From positions 248,001-312,000 of the forward strand of contig NZ_VHKL01000007.1 in assembly GCF_007474605.1 (NCBI RefSeq): a stretch of DNA of 64,000 nt. Reading direction: 5' to 3'. Position numbers and translations under genes: made by a program. Below are positions 27,709-35,878 of the stretch, piece by piece; position 1 is the stretch's first letter; the number at the start of each line of letters is the position of its first letter. Source of the stretch: Rhodoligotrophos appendicifer. GTDB taxonomy: Bacteria; Pseudomonadota; Alphaproteobacteria; Rhizobiales; Im1. The notes under the pieces are model-generated. The model was given only the letters and a program-made list of their open reading frames with translations, did no database searches and was not told the origin of the DNA.

Positions 27709-28242
27709 ATGGAGAGCAGCCGGTTGTCTCGCCTTGCCCTGCGGCGGGAAGGCGAGTGGGGGATTGGTGCGTCGGGTTGCTGGACCCGTAGCAAAGACAA
27801 GGTGGAATCGGAACTCACACCACTTGTGAGGGTGGTTGAGACGTTCGAAGATCTGGAGCGCGTCTTCGCGCTGCGGAACGCGGCTGCTCTTGCAGGAGAT
27901 CCGCCACCGACGAAAGATACTGAAATCGATGAGTCCGATTTCGGGGCCACGCATCTTGTAGGCTTCGTCGGCCCCAGGGCCGTCGCCAGTCTGCGACTCC
28001 GAGTCTGCGGCAGGGAGGCTATCCTTGATCGGTTTGTCATCATGGCGTCCCACAATCGGAGGCTGTTTGCTCAGCTGAGAGACCTGGCCCTGACGCTGTG
28101 CCAGGCTCGGAATGTGACGATTGTCACCGACGAAACGTCCGAGGCTGCGCGTTCCGTCATGAATATTCGTGATGGCAGGCTGGCAGTCGGCACAATGGGA
28201 GCGGACGGCCGTCGATCCGTAACGAAGGATGGGATATCTTGA
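27709..28242 (+). CDS. GNAT-like N-acyltransferase-fold protein
   Basis: 177 residues from ATG 27709 with GAGGAGG just upstream. After about 40 variable residues comes VRVVETFEDLERVFALRNAA, DESDFGATHLVGFVGPRAVASLRLR and a helix-rich C-terminus. This resembles the front half of GNAT / acyl-homoserine-lactone-synthase-like folds. The acyl-CoA pyrophosphate loop (Q/RxxGxG/A) is not obvious, so activity is doubtful. It follows the zinc-ribbon gene by 79 bp and may share its transcript. Confidence 0.6.
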   Translation: MESSRLSRLALRREGEWGIGASGCWTRSKDKVESELTPLVRVVETFEDLERVFALRNAAALAGDPPPTKDTEIDESDFGATHLVGFVGPRAVASLRLRVCGREAILDRFVIMASHNRRLFAQLRDLALTLCQARNVTIVTDETSEAARSVMNIRDGRLAVGTMGADGRRSVTKDGIS

Positions 28243-28475
28243 TGGCAGATAAGAAGCAAAACTCCGCCCAGCTTAGCGACAGATATCCAACCCGAAGCAT
28301 CGCGCGTTTACGACCGATCAGTCGCGGTGCCACTGTCATGGTCATCGGGGGTCATCAGGAGCAGGCCTGCGGTGACGACAAGAATATGCGAAGATCGGAA
28401 TTTGCCAGAAGCAATGGTAGGGGCATGTTTACGCTGTCAAACACTAACGCACCTCGCTCCGGTAAGCTGAGTTAG
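28242..28475 (+). CDS. Possible small translationally coupled ORF, 77 codons
   Basis: ATG 28242 overlaps the preceding TGA as TGATG, and GGATGGGA lies a little upstream, as in coupled genes. The product (MADKKQNSAQLSDRYPTRSI start) is basic and polar with no recognised domain or membrane segment, and coding character is weak. Possibly spurious. Confidence 0.25.
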   Translation: MADKKQNSAQLSDRYPTRSIARLRPISRGATVMVIGGHQEQACGDDKNMRRSEFARSNGRGMFTLSNTNAPRSGKLS

Positions 28476-28573
28476 GATAAGACTTCCGTGAACAGAGACC
28501 ATGCGTGCGGCTGTTTGCCCCGCGAACCAGAAAATTCTGACGGGAACACTCCGAAAAGTTAGCGGCCGGCCGT

Positions 28574-28613
28574 AACGGTGGGGATCTCGTAACGAACGCG
28601 AGGTCCCCCCGTT
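28574..28613 (-). terminator. Hairpin downstream of the tri-heme cytochrome gene
   Basis: On the minus strand AACGGGGGGACCTCG pairs with CGAGATCCCCACCGTT, with two imperfections and a 9-nt loop, starting about 14 bp past the stop at 28627. There is no T tract, so its function as a terminator is plausible but unproven. Confidence 0.5.
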
Positions 28614-28626
28614 GCAGGTAAGCCGT

Positions 28627-30585
28627 TCATCTGGCCGCCGCTTGTCCGGCTGTTGGCGCGACGGGATAGTTCATCGTCTTCACTTGCAGTGCCGAGATGA
28701 CCTGCTCGCCAAAGCGTGAAAGCGATCCCTGCTTCACCGCGTCATCCGCCGCTTCGCCAGCAATTGCCTCGCAATAGCCAATGATGAGCGCATTTGCGAC
28801 GTCTGCTGGTTTTACGTTTTTCTGCCCGAGCTGAGCATAGAGATCGTCCGTCAAGGTTATCACTTTTGCTGCGCTGAGCTCCAGGTTGGTCGGAGTGCCT
28901 AAAGCGGTCTTTGCGGCCGCAACCAGATCGGCCGGCACAGCCTGCACGGCCGCCGATGGACATGAGAAGCTGACGGCTTCCTGAGCGGGTAGGCGGATGG
29001 TTAGTGATCGGCCGAGAGGGATGGCCCAAACGATCCCCATTTCAGTGCTGGGCGAAACTTCATCATTGAAGAGATATGACGAGACGTTGACGGCGAAACG
29101 CTTCAACTCGGCGGCCTTGGCCGCATCCGTCGCGTCAGACGCAGCCACGCGAGGGCAGTAGGCGGCTACAAGGTTATTGACGACCTGGGCGTTGCTCGCA
29201 TTAGGCTCGTCCGAGCGATAGGTGCCGACCAGTCGTGGAATGTCTACGCTGGACGTCAGCAAAGTGCCGCTGGCGACCTCGTCAAAGGCTGCATCGACAT
29301 CGCTGTTGGACTGACCGCCTACCTGAGGACAATCAAAGTTCGACGCCTGCTGATCATCGTAGACTGGGAGCGACATGGTGGTACGCCAGGTCGCCACCAT
29401 CCGCGGATTTGCATTTGTCAGGCCCTCATTGCCCCACATGGTGCGGACGTAATTGGTCAGATCAGCGATCTGCCGATCGGAGAACTCCCCAGCGAAAGAC
29501 GGCATGTCGACTAAGCCATCATGTGCTGCAATCCCTTGGAGGATGACGCTAATCACATTGTAAGGCTCCGCCGCGGTGACCGCCGGGTTATCCTTCAAGG
29601 GAGGCACCGCGCCAGGCATGCCAACGCCGCCCTCCTGGTGACAGCTCATGCAATTATCGACGTAGAGCTCGGCCGCTCCTGGCGCTTCGGCAACAAGGAC
29701 AGTGTCCGCGTTCTTGGGGGCCCCGGTCTTGCCCAGGAGATAGGTGGCCACCGCTTCGACGTCGGCGTCTTCCAGCTTAGCGAGACTATCGTGAACGACT
29801 TCATACATCGGCCCCAAAACCGTCGAGTCCTTTGATGCGCCGTCTTTAAGAAATTGCACGAGCTGGGGTTTCGTCCATCCCTCGCGTCCCAGGCCCTGCG
29901 GCGAGATATTCGGTGCAAACCACGTATCGATCTTCGCTCCCTGGAGAGCCTTGCTCGATTCGGTCGCTCCCATCAAATTGCGGGGTGTATGGCAGTCGCC
30001 GCAGTGACCCAAGGCATCAACGAGGTAAGCGCCACGATTCCAGTCCGCACCCTCAGAGGGATCGGGCTCAAAGCGACCAGGTCGAAAGTTCAACTCGCGC
30101 CAGACCATCATGCCCATGCGAACATTGAACGGAAATTCGAGCCCATTGGGCATGTCGGGCCGGCTCACCGCCGGAATGGTCTTCACGTAAGCCCACAAGG
30201 CCTTCATGTCGTCGTCGGTGATCTTGGTATAGCTATCAAATGGCATGCCGGGATAGAGATATTTGCCGTCCGCGCGGATCCCGTTCCGCACCGCATTCTC
30301 GAACTGTTCAAAGGTCCAGTCACCGATTCCGCTGTCGCGATCTGAAGTAATATTGACTGAATACAAGGTCCCGAAGGGGGTGTTCAGAGGTAAGCCGCCA
30401 GCGAAGGGCTGGCCACCGACGGCCGTATGACACGGCATGCAGTCCCCGGCCGTAGCGATGTAGCGTCCTCGTTCCACGAGAGTCGCATCCGCCGTGTCCT
30501 GCGCAACAGCTGGCACTACACAAGCGGTGGACAAGAGAAGGGTCAGTAAACCTGCACGTACCGCTGTCATCGTTTCGCCCCGCAT
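28627..30585 (-). CDS. Tri-heme c-type cytochrome with duplicated C-terminal extension
   Basis: A 652-residue exported protein; signal peptide about 1-29 (VVPAVAQD). Three cytochrome c domains carry CMPCH (49-53), CGDCH (195-199) and CMSCH (312-316). Their arrangement and motifs (GDWTFEQFENAVRNGI, ADWNRGAYLVDALGHCGDC) match cytochrome c subunits of membrane-bound alcohol, gluconate or sorbitol dehydrogenases. No dehydrogenase gene is adjacent. Residues about 415-640 form an extra region not seen in those subunits, with two related halves (Cys419/Cys477 and Cys542/Cys605). An Irr-like dyad lies 56 bp upstream of the start. ATG at codon 6 is an alternative start. Confidence 0.88.
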   Translation of the reverse strand: MRGETMTAVRAGLLTLLLSTACVVPAVAQDTADATLVERGRYIATAGDCMPCHTAVGGQPFAGGLPLNTPFGTLYSVNITSDRDSGIGDWTFEQFENAVRNGIRADGKYLYPGMPFDSYTKITDDDMKALWAYVKTIPAVSRPDMPNGLEFPFNVRMGMMVWRELNFRPGRFEPDPSEGADWNRGAYLVDALGHCGDCHTPRNLMGATESSKALQGAKIDTWFAPNISPQGLGREGWTKPQLVQFLKDGASKDSTVLGPMYEVVHDSLAKLEDADVEAVATYLLGKTGAPKNADTVLVAEAPGAAELYVDNCMSCHQEGGVGMPGAVPPLKDNPAVTAAEPYNVISVILQGIAAHDGLVDMPSFAGEFSDRQIADLTNYVRTMWGNEGLTNANPRMVATWRTTMSLPVYDDQQASNFDCPQVGGQSNSDVDAAFDEVASGTLLTSSVDIPRLVGTYRSDEPNASNAQVVNNLVAAYCPRVAASDATDAAKAAELKRFAVNVSSYLFNDEVSPSTEMGIVWAIPLGRSLTIRLPAQEAVSFSCPSAAVQAVPADLVAAAKTALGTPTNLELSAAKVITLTDDLYAQLGQKNVKPADVANALIIGYCEAIAGEAADDAVKQGSLSRFGEQVISALQVKTMNYPVAPTAGQAAAR

Positions 30586-30912
30586 TGTCGCTCTCTGCCG
30601 TCAGCATCGTGCCTAGAACGCCTGTGAACAAGTTGATTTCACAGAACCGTTCTAATTTCTAGACTCTTACAAAGGAATGAAATCCTCCTCGGGCCAGCGT
30701 GCATCGAGGTCCTGTCAAACAAACTGCGCAGCCGTGTTTGTGCCGGCCTGAGAATGGCCGCCAGAGGCGGCAGGGCAGTCAGACGTTGAATGTTAGTGAA
30801 TTGTGATGGCGAAGCTCGGAGCCATTTCGCGTCAGTGGCGTTAGAATTGTGACAGCGGACAGGGGCTTCCGTCCCATCGCTCGTAAGGTGCTGAGGCACC
30901 GGAGGATTGAAC
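30586..30912. other. Divergent intergenic region with an Irr-like dyad
   Basis: The 327-bp gap between the cytochrome (minus) and BA14K (plus) genes. It contains the dyad at 30641-30655 near the cytochrome start. The remaining sequence shows no gene or clear hairpin. Confidence 0.45.
30641..30655. promoter_or_regulatory. Candidate Irr-like dyad upstream of the tri-heme cytochrome gene
   Basis: ACAGAA-CCG-TTCTAA, the same 6-3-6 spacing and the same right arm as the two sites in the bfr/imelysin region, with two mismatches in the left arm. It sits 56-70 bp before the cytochrome start on the minus strand. The inner AGAA-CCG-TTCT is a perfect dyad. Regulation by Irr is inferred. Confidence 0.45.
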
Positions 30913-31521
30913 ATGAGAAATTGGCTTTTGGGTGCGGCAGGCGCTGTGGTCCTGGGTCTCGGATTTATGACGAATTCGCCAGCTTCCGCGGCCTCTCTTG
31001 GCGCCTTGAACCTGAGCGACCAGATGCGGGCCGCAGCATCTAATCCGCTGGTCCACGAGGTGGCCAGCCGACGCTATCGAGGTGGCGGCGGTTATCGGGG
31101 GGGTCATCGAGGGTACAATCGGAGGGCCTACAACAGGGGCGGCTACCGTGGAGGCCAGCGGTATCGCCATGGCGGCGGCTGGAACGGTCGACACGGCTGG
31201 AATCGGCGCCACGGTTGGAATAGACGCAACGGGTGGAATCGCCGCCATGGATGGTATGGCGGCGGAGGTGGTGGGTGGGGCTATTGGGGCCCGGGCGCCT
31301 ATTTCGGACTTGGCCTAGGCGCGGCGGCTCTCGCAGCTCCATACTACTACGGCGGCTATGGTTATAATGATTATGGTTATGCGCCGGCCTACAGTGGCGG
31401 TGGTGGACTCGAGCCATGGAGCCCGGAGTGGTACCGCTACTGTTCTTCGCGCTACCGCAGCTTCAATCCGGGTACAGGCTATTTCACAGCCTATTCGGGT
31501 CGGAAGATCTTCTGCCGCTAA
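30913..31521 (+). CDS. BA14K-family secreted protein, Gly/Arg/Tyr-rich
   Basis: 202 residues from ATG 30913 with GGAGGA six bases upstream. Signal peptide about 1-25 (cleavage near PASAAS). A central low-complexity region has RGGGGYRGGHRGYNRR and four near-perfect HGWNRR-type hexads, then a hydrophobic Gly/Ala/Tyr segment. The C-terminal motif WYRYCSSRYRSFNP...GRKIFCR is the BA14K signature with two cysteines. BA14K is a Brucella immunoreactive lectin-like protein. Here the motif is in the outer or periplasmic part. A 17-bp hairpin follows the stop. Confidence 0.85.
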   Translation: MRNWLLGAAGAVVLGLGFMTNSPASAASLGALNLSDQMRAAASNPLVHEVASRRYRGGGGYRGGHRGYNRRAYNRGGYRGGQRYRHGGGWNGRHGWNRRHGWNRRNGWNRRHGWYGGGGGGWGYWGPGAYFGLGLGAAALAAPYYYGGYGYNDYGYAPAYSGGGGLEPWSPEWYRYCSSRYRSFNPGTGYFTAYSGRKIFCR

Positions 31522-31536
31522 TCCTGCATCAGAGAT

Positions 31537-31574
31537 GATGAGGGCGGGCCGGAATCATCCGGCCCGCCCTCATC
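31537..31574. terminator. Perfect 17-bp hairpin between BA14K and DUF3096 genes
   Basis: GATGAGGGCGGGCCGGA (31537-31553), loop ATCA, and its exact complement (31558-31574). No T tract on either strand, but its position between convergent stops suggests a bidirectional terminator. Confidence 0.7.
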
Positions 31575-31577
31575 TGA

Positions 31578-31724
31578 TCAAAAAAGACCCAAGCCAAGTA
31601 TCCCGATCACAATCAAATAAATCGCAACCACATAGTTCAGCAGCCTGGGCATCACCAGGATCAACACTCCGGCGACCAGAGCGATGATCGGCTGAATCAA
31701 ATGTGGCTCTAACGTAATATTCAT
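31578..31724 (-). CDS. DUF3096 small membrane protein, 48 residues
   Basis: The frame starts at ATG 31724 (MNITLEPHLIQPIIALVAG) and ends at TGA 31578, just beside a hairpin. GGGGATGGAG lies seven bases upstream of the start. The product is two adjacent hydrophobic helices, IIALVAGVLILVMPRLLNY and VVAIYLIVIGILGLGLF, split by Pro-Arg. This layout is the DUF3096 pattern. Inner-membrane location is predicted; function unknown. Confidence 0.85.
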   Translation of the reverse strand: MNITLEPHLIQPIIALVAGVLILVMPRLLNYVVAIYLIVIGILGLGLF

Positions 31725-31806
31725 ATGAAGCTCCATCCCCACGACATCCGGTGCATCTTGCAGAGTGTCTCACATTAGACAAGGCGCACTGTCTGCCTGG
31801 ATGGAG

Positions 31807-31839
31807 AAAAACCCCGGCGGGGGATGCGCCGGGGTTTTT
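31807..31839. terminator. Bidirectional intrinsic terminator downstream of the HlyD-type gene
   Basis: CCCCGGCG (31812-31819) pairs with CGCCGGGG (31827-31834); AAAAA precedes and TTTTT follows, giving a T tract on both strands. The minus-strand efflux operon ends at 31973, so this is its likely terminator. Confidence 0.85.
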
Positions 31840-31972
31840 GTGAGGTCGATTCCGCGGGGGGAGGAACCGTTCTGACCTCTCCGATCGCAGGGGATGAACG
31901 ATCGTATGCAGTCAAAACGTCTCTCCATCTCCGGAGTTCCAACCGCGCGATCACAAATCTGTGAAAATATGA

Positions 31973-32827
31973 TCAGTCGTTTTTCACGGTCACCGTCGCG
32001 GTTAAACCAGCCACAAGGCGCAGATCAGGGGGGAGGTTTTCCAGGGAAATGCGCACCGGAACTCTCTGGGCCAAGCGCACCCATGTGAAATTGGGATCGA
32101 CATTCGCAAGGAGACCGACCTGATCAACGCCCGCCTCGGCGATGCCGCGACTCACGCCCTGCACGCGGCCGGCAAGCTTGATACCCCCTGCCATCAGGAG
32201 CACTTCTGCTGCCGCACCGTCACGGATAGCAGGGAGCTTGGTTTCCATGAAATAGGCGTAGACATAGTAGCTGTCGCTATCGATAATCGCCATTACCGGT
32301 GTGCCGGTGGTCGCGTAATCGCCGACACTGGCCGTCAGATTAGTGATAAATCCGTTCACCGGAGATCGAACCGTACTCCGCTCAAGATTGATCTGCGCGG
32401 TTTTTAGGGCAGCCTGAGCTTGATCAAGCTCCGCCGCCGCAACGGCAGCCGTGGCACGAGAGGTTTCGACCTGCACCTGGGAGATCGCCCCGGCATCCGA
32501 TTTTGCCACCTGCTCGTCGCGAGCCGCATTGTCGCTGGCAAGACGCAAGCTTGCCTTCTTGTTCTCCACCAGAGCCTGAGCTTCGGCGAGAGCCGCCTGG
32601 AAACGATCGGGCTCGATGACGAAGACCACGTCACCTTTCCGCACCCGCTGATTATCGATGACATTGAGAGTGGAAATCAGGCCGGGGACATCCGGGGCGA
32701 GATTGAGGATCGTCGCGCGCACACGCGCGTCCCTTGTCCAAGGCTCATACATATAGAAATCCCACAACTTCCAGGCAATCACCAGGGCACCCATGGTCAT
32801 GATGAGCGTCACGGCAACGCGAACCAT
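31973..32827 (-). CDS. HlyD-family membrane fusion protein (AaeA/EmrA-like)
   Basis: 284 residues from ATG 32827, with AGGT eight bases upstream; the longer open frame to 32995 runs into the previous gene and is not used. One N-terminal transmembrane helix (about 4-22), then a barrel-sandwich hybrid half (VRATILNLAPDVPGLISTLNV), a coiled-coil hairpin (about 65-140) and the second half TVRSPVNGFITNLTASVGDYA. It bridges the inner-membrane pump to the periplasm or outer membrane. It lies 8 bp after DUF1656 in a three-gene efflux operon. Confidence 0.92.
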   Translation of the reverse strand: MVRVAVTLIMTMGALVIAWKLWDFYMYEPWTRDARVRATILNLAPDVPGLISTLNVIDNQRVRKGDVVFVIEPDRFQAALAEAQALVENKKASLRLASDNAARDEQVAKSDAGAISQVQVETSRATAAVAAAELDQAQAALKTAQINLERSTVRSPVNGFITNLTASVGDYATTGTPVMAIIDSDSYYVYAYFMETKLPAIRDGAAAEVLLMAGGIKLAGRVQGVSRGIAEAGVDQVGLLANVDPNFTWVRLAQRVPVRISLENLPPDLRLVAGLTATVTVKND

Positions 32828-32835
32828 CTGATTAC

Positions 32836-33066
32836 CTACAGCCACCGCGGGACTCCTGAGAAAATCATGCCACCCAGCAGGACGATGAACAGGGCGACGT
32901 CGAACAATGGACGGTGCCAGACAAACCGGTCCAGGCCCGATCGGCGCATGACCCAGCGCAGGGCGAAGAAAGGGATGAAGGTGAGCAGAATCCACAACGC
33001 CAAAGTCGGCAGGTAAAATCCGAAAACATCGAGCGGCTGGAGACTCTCGACATTGAGGCTGCTCAT
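32836..33066 (-). CDS. DUF1656 small membrane protein (AaeX-like)
   Basis: 76 residues with two predicted transmembrane helices separated by RRSGLDRFVWHRPLFD, the DUF1656 pattern. Its ATG overlaps the FUSC stop (33063-33066, ATGA). DUF1656 proteins almost always accompany FUSC/HlyD pairs; their precise role in the pump is unclear. Confidence 0.92.
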   Translation of the reverse strand: MSSLNVESLQPLDVFGFYLPTLALWILLTFIPFFALRWVMRRSGLDRFVWHRPLFDVALFIVLLGGMIFSGVPRWL

Positions 33067-35195
33067 GAAAGCGTCTGCGTCAGGAAACGACGATCGGTGT
33101 TCAGGCGATCCAACATAAAACGCATCGACGCCAGCACATGGGCGAGTGAAATCGTCTGCTGGGCCCCGACGTCCATGGGAGATGCCGCAAGTTCGCCATA
33201 GGCGGAAGTGACTGACCTCGAGGCGTCATCGACAAGCGACTCTCGGCTTTCGGTGGATTGTGCTCGAAGCAGTTCCTCGAAGCCGACTGCGAGGTTGTCT
33301 AGACATTTCTCCACTGCTGCCCTGGCCGAAGAGGGCAGGGTGACGTCCGCCGCCCTAGCCTTCAATCTGATCATCTCCAAACTCATCGACGCCGCCCCGA
33401 AACTCGCCCCAAGGATTTCGTCATCCGCTGGGTTGGTTAGGTCAAGGCGCGGCATGAGCTCCAGCAAAGGGATGAAGATGGGCAAACGAGCACCATACTC
33501 CGGTCGTTCGCCACGGGCGGCAGCCGGCAGGGAGGCAACTACTCGTTGCCATTCTCGCTTGCGGCTGACTTGGGGATTGTAGGGAAGAATGAGGTTGATC
33601 GCGAGCACACCCCCGCTCATGCCGAGCAGTAAACCCGTCGAATTGTCGATGTATTGGGAGACATCGAAACTTGGGACATTGGTGAGCCCCAGCTGCGAAG
33701 AAAAAAAAGCGGAGAACACTGCGGCGACGAACGCATATTGCGGAATTGACATAAACAGGCCGGCAGGGATCAGGACAATCCCCAAAAGGGAGGCCAACAT
33801 CACGAAGTCATCAAGACTTGGCAAAATGAAAGCCATGCCAAAAAAAGCAAGCACTACTGCGGCTGCGACTGCAGCGACAAAGCTCAAGGCAAGTCTGCCT
33901 GGATTCTCTGCGGTGACAAAGAAGACCATCATCACTGCCAAGCCAGTCATCGCCATAGCGCCAGCCGTCCAAGCTGTGGCAATCCAGAACACCCCGATTA
34001 GGCTTGGGGCGGCTGCCGCACGGGCAGCCTGAAGAAGGGCGGCGCGTTTGTTGCGCTCTATGGCGGCCACGATCAAGGGGACCGATGCCTGCGCTGTCGG
34101 CGCACCCGTCGCTGCAGCAACCACCCGCGCCAGGCTTTCAACCATATCGCCCGTACGTTCGATCACAAGCAACGCATCCGCCAAAGGATCAAGTGGGGCA
34201 ATACCCGCCATAGATTCGAGGTTCGATCTTGCCTCCGCGATTATCGACCGACAACGATCGAGGGCTGCCTGAGCACCTGCACCGTGCGGACCCATTGGAT
34301 CGCCGGCTATACTCTCCAAAAGCGCGGAAATCTCCTCAAGCGTTGGATCCAGGTGAGAGGCCATTTTACGATCTTCATGACAACGAAGATCGGCCAGTCG
34401 GACAAACAGGCCGCGGGCGACGGACAGAAGACCAAGAAACGCCCTCATCATCCGTGAGAGCGGCTCTTCCAATGTTTGCAATTCTGGCGTCTCAAAGACG
34501 GCATAGGATCGCAAGGCATCAAACTTGATGACGTCGGCAGCCATTTTCCGTCGAGTCTGGGCAAATGCCTCAGCGGGGGTGTCGGCCTTGAGTGTCATGG
34601 AGGCATAGTGAGCGAGGGAGGAAAACAGCACTTGCATGGAGGCACGCAGGCTATCACTCGCATAGCGCGGAAATATCAAGGCGCTGACAAGACCTACACA
34701 AACGATTCCCAGGCTCACCTCGGTGATGCGATCAACGGCGAGATTCCAAGCCTGATCGGGCTGAGCCGCCGAGCCAAAGCCGACCAAGAGCGCGGAATAT
34801 GCCGCTAGAGCAAATCCGTACGAGGCGAAGTTGCGGGCGAGAGTGGCAAAATACGCGCAAGCGGCGAGCCACACAGCCATTGTGCCCAGAAATAAAGGAC
34901 CCGACTGCGCAAATAGACCGAGCGCCAAAATGGCAAAGGCTGCTCCACATCCCGTACCGATGAGGCGGTATGCACCTTTGGCCCAAACGGCACCAAGGAG
35001 CGGCTGAGCAAGGAGATAGACGGTGATAATCGACCATTGTGGCTCCTTGACCTCAAGCCAGTAGGAGCAGACCAGGGCCAAAATCGCAGCCGCAAATGTC
35101 TTCAAGGAAAAAATCAAATTTTGGAGAGTGAACGGGGCGGAAAGAAAAGCGCCTATCCATGCAACTTCCCTGGCGAATTCCGCCTTCGCTGCCAT
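33063..35195 (-). CDS. FUSC-family efflux pump (AaeB-like aromatic acid exporter)
   Basis: 710 residues from ATG 35195 (MAAKAEFAREVAWIGAF), with GAGGAT nine bases before; the frame is open upstream to TTG 35285. Two homologous halves each have about five to six transmembrane helices followed by a cytoplasmic helical domain. The first begins LKTFAAAILALVCSYWLEVKEPQWSI and includes the FUSC motif near PLLGAVWAKGAYRLIGT. It probably exports aromatic carboxylic acids or detergents-like molecules. No LysR regulator is adjacent. Confidence 0.9.
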   Translation of the reverse strand: MAAKAEFAREVAWIGAFLSAPFTLQNLIFSLKTFAAAILALVCSYWLEVKEPQWSIITVYLLAQPLLGAVWAKGAYRLIGTGCGAAFAILALGLFAQSGPLFLGTMAVWLAACAYFATLARNFASYGFALAAYSALLVGFGSAAQPDQAWNLAVDRITEVSLGIVCVGLVSALIFPRYASDSLRASMQVLFSSLAHYASMTLKADTPAEAFAQTRRKMAADVIKFDALRSYAVFETPELQTLEEPLSRMMRAFLGLLSVARGLFVRLADLRCHEDRKMASHLDPTLEEISALLESIAGDPMGPHGAGAQAALDRCRSIIAEARSNLESMAGIAPLDPLADALLVIERTGDMVESLARVVAAATGAPTAQASVPLIVAAIERNKRAALLQAARAAAAPSLIGVFWIATAWTAGAMAMTGLAVMMVFFVTAENPGRLALSFVAAVAAAVVLAFFGMAFILPSLDDFVMLASLLGIVLIPAGLFMSIPQYAFVAAVFSAFFSSQLGLTNVPSFDVSQYIDNSTGLLLGMSGGVLAINLILPYNPQVSRKREWQRVVASLPAAARGERPEYGARLPIFIPLLELMPRLDLTNPADDEILGASFGAASMSLEMIRLKARAADVTLPSSARAAVEKCLDNLAVGFEELLRAQSTESRESLVDDASRSVTSAYGELAASPMDVGAQQTISLAHVLASMRFMLDRLNTDRRFLTQTLS

Positions 35196-35481
35196 ACCCG
35201 CCGATCCTCGCCACAATGGAATCCATTTTCCCGGGAACGAGGAAAATGGCAAGGCGCCAGACGAGCCTTCCCCAGCAGCCTGCAAGGGTCATTCTTTCTC
35301 TGCTCAGCTAAGATGGCGATCACCAATTGTAACGAAGTATATCAGTCTGAAAATCTGTTACTTTTGGTTACAATTTGTTAACTACGATCCCTATGATTTC
35401 CAGCCCATGATCACCATAGCGACACAATTCCAATTTACTTAAAGATGCGACTTCGGGGAATGATTTCAGCTAGGTGCTTCA

Positions 35482-35601
35482 ATGACGCGAACTATCTATG
35501 AGCTTGGAAGGCGCCAGAAGACTGTTATTTTCGACATTATCCTTTATGCATCCTGTGCAGTAGTTGCTTATGGTTTTCTGACGGTGATCCAGTGGAACTA
35601 A
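35482..35601 (+). CDS. Possible 39-residue single-pass membrane protein
   Basis: ATG 35482 to TAA 35601, with AGGTG six bases upstream. The product starts MTRTIYELGRRQKTVIFD and continues as a hydrophobic helix of about 19 residues, ending IQWN. A basic patch before the helix fits a cytoplasmic N-terminus. It stands alone in a 680-bp gap between FUSC and pccB. No family recognised. Confidence 0.45.
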   Translation: MTRTIYELGRRQKTVIFDIILYASCAVVAYGFLTVIQWN

Positions 35602-35878
35602 GACAATCAGAGCGCCAGGAACCTGCAAAAGACGGATCCGCAGCTTCGAGCCATTTTGCAGCGAAGAGCCCCGGGAGTCAGCAGCATCCGTGCTCGCAGA
35701 CCCAGACACCCGCCGACCGAGCCTCTTCAATGGCCGGCGATGCATCCACCCGGAGATTCGCGCTGCGTTTTATTGCTGCGTTTTAGCCCGATGGCGTCGT
35801 GAAATGCGCAAGGGCGTTGCGTTTACGATCTTCGATGCTATGTAGCCTACCGCTGTGAATTCCACCGGAGTAGTAGGC

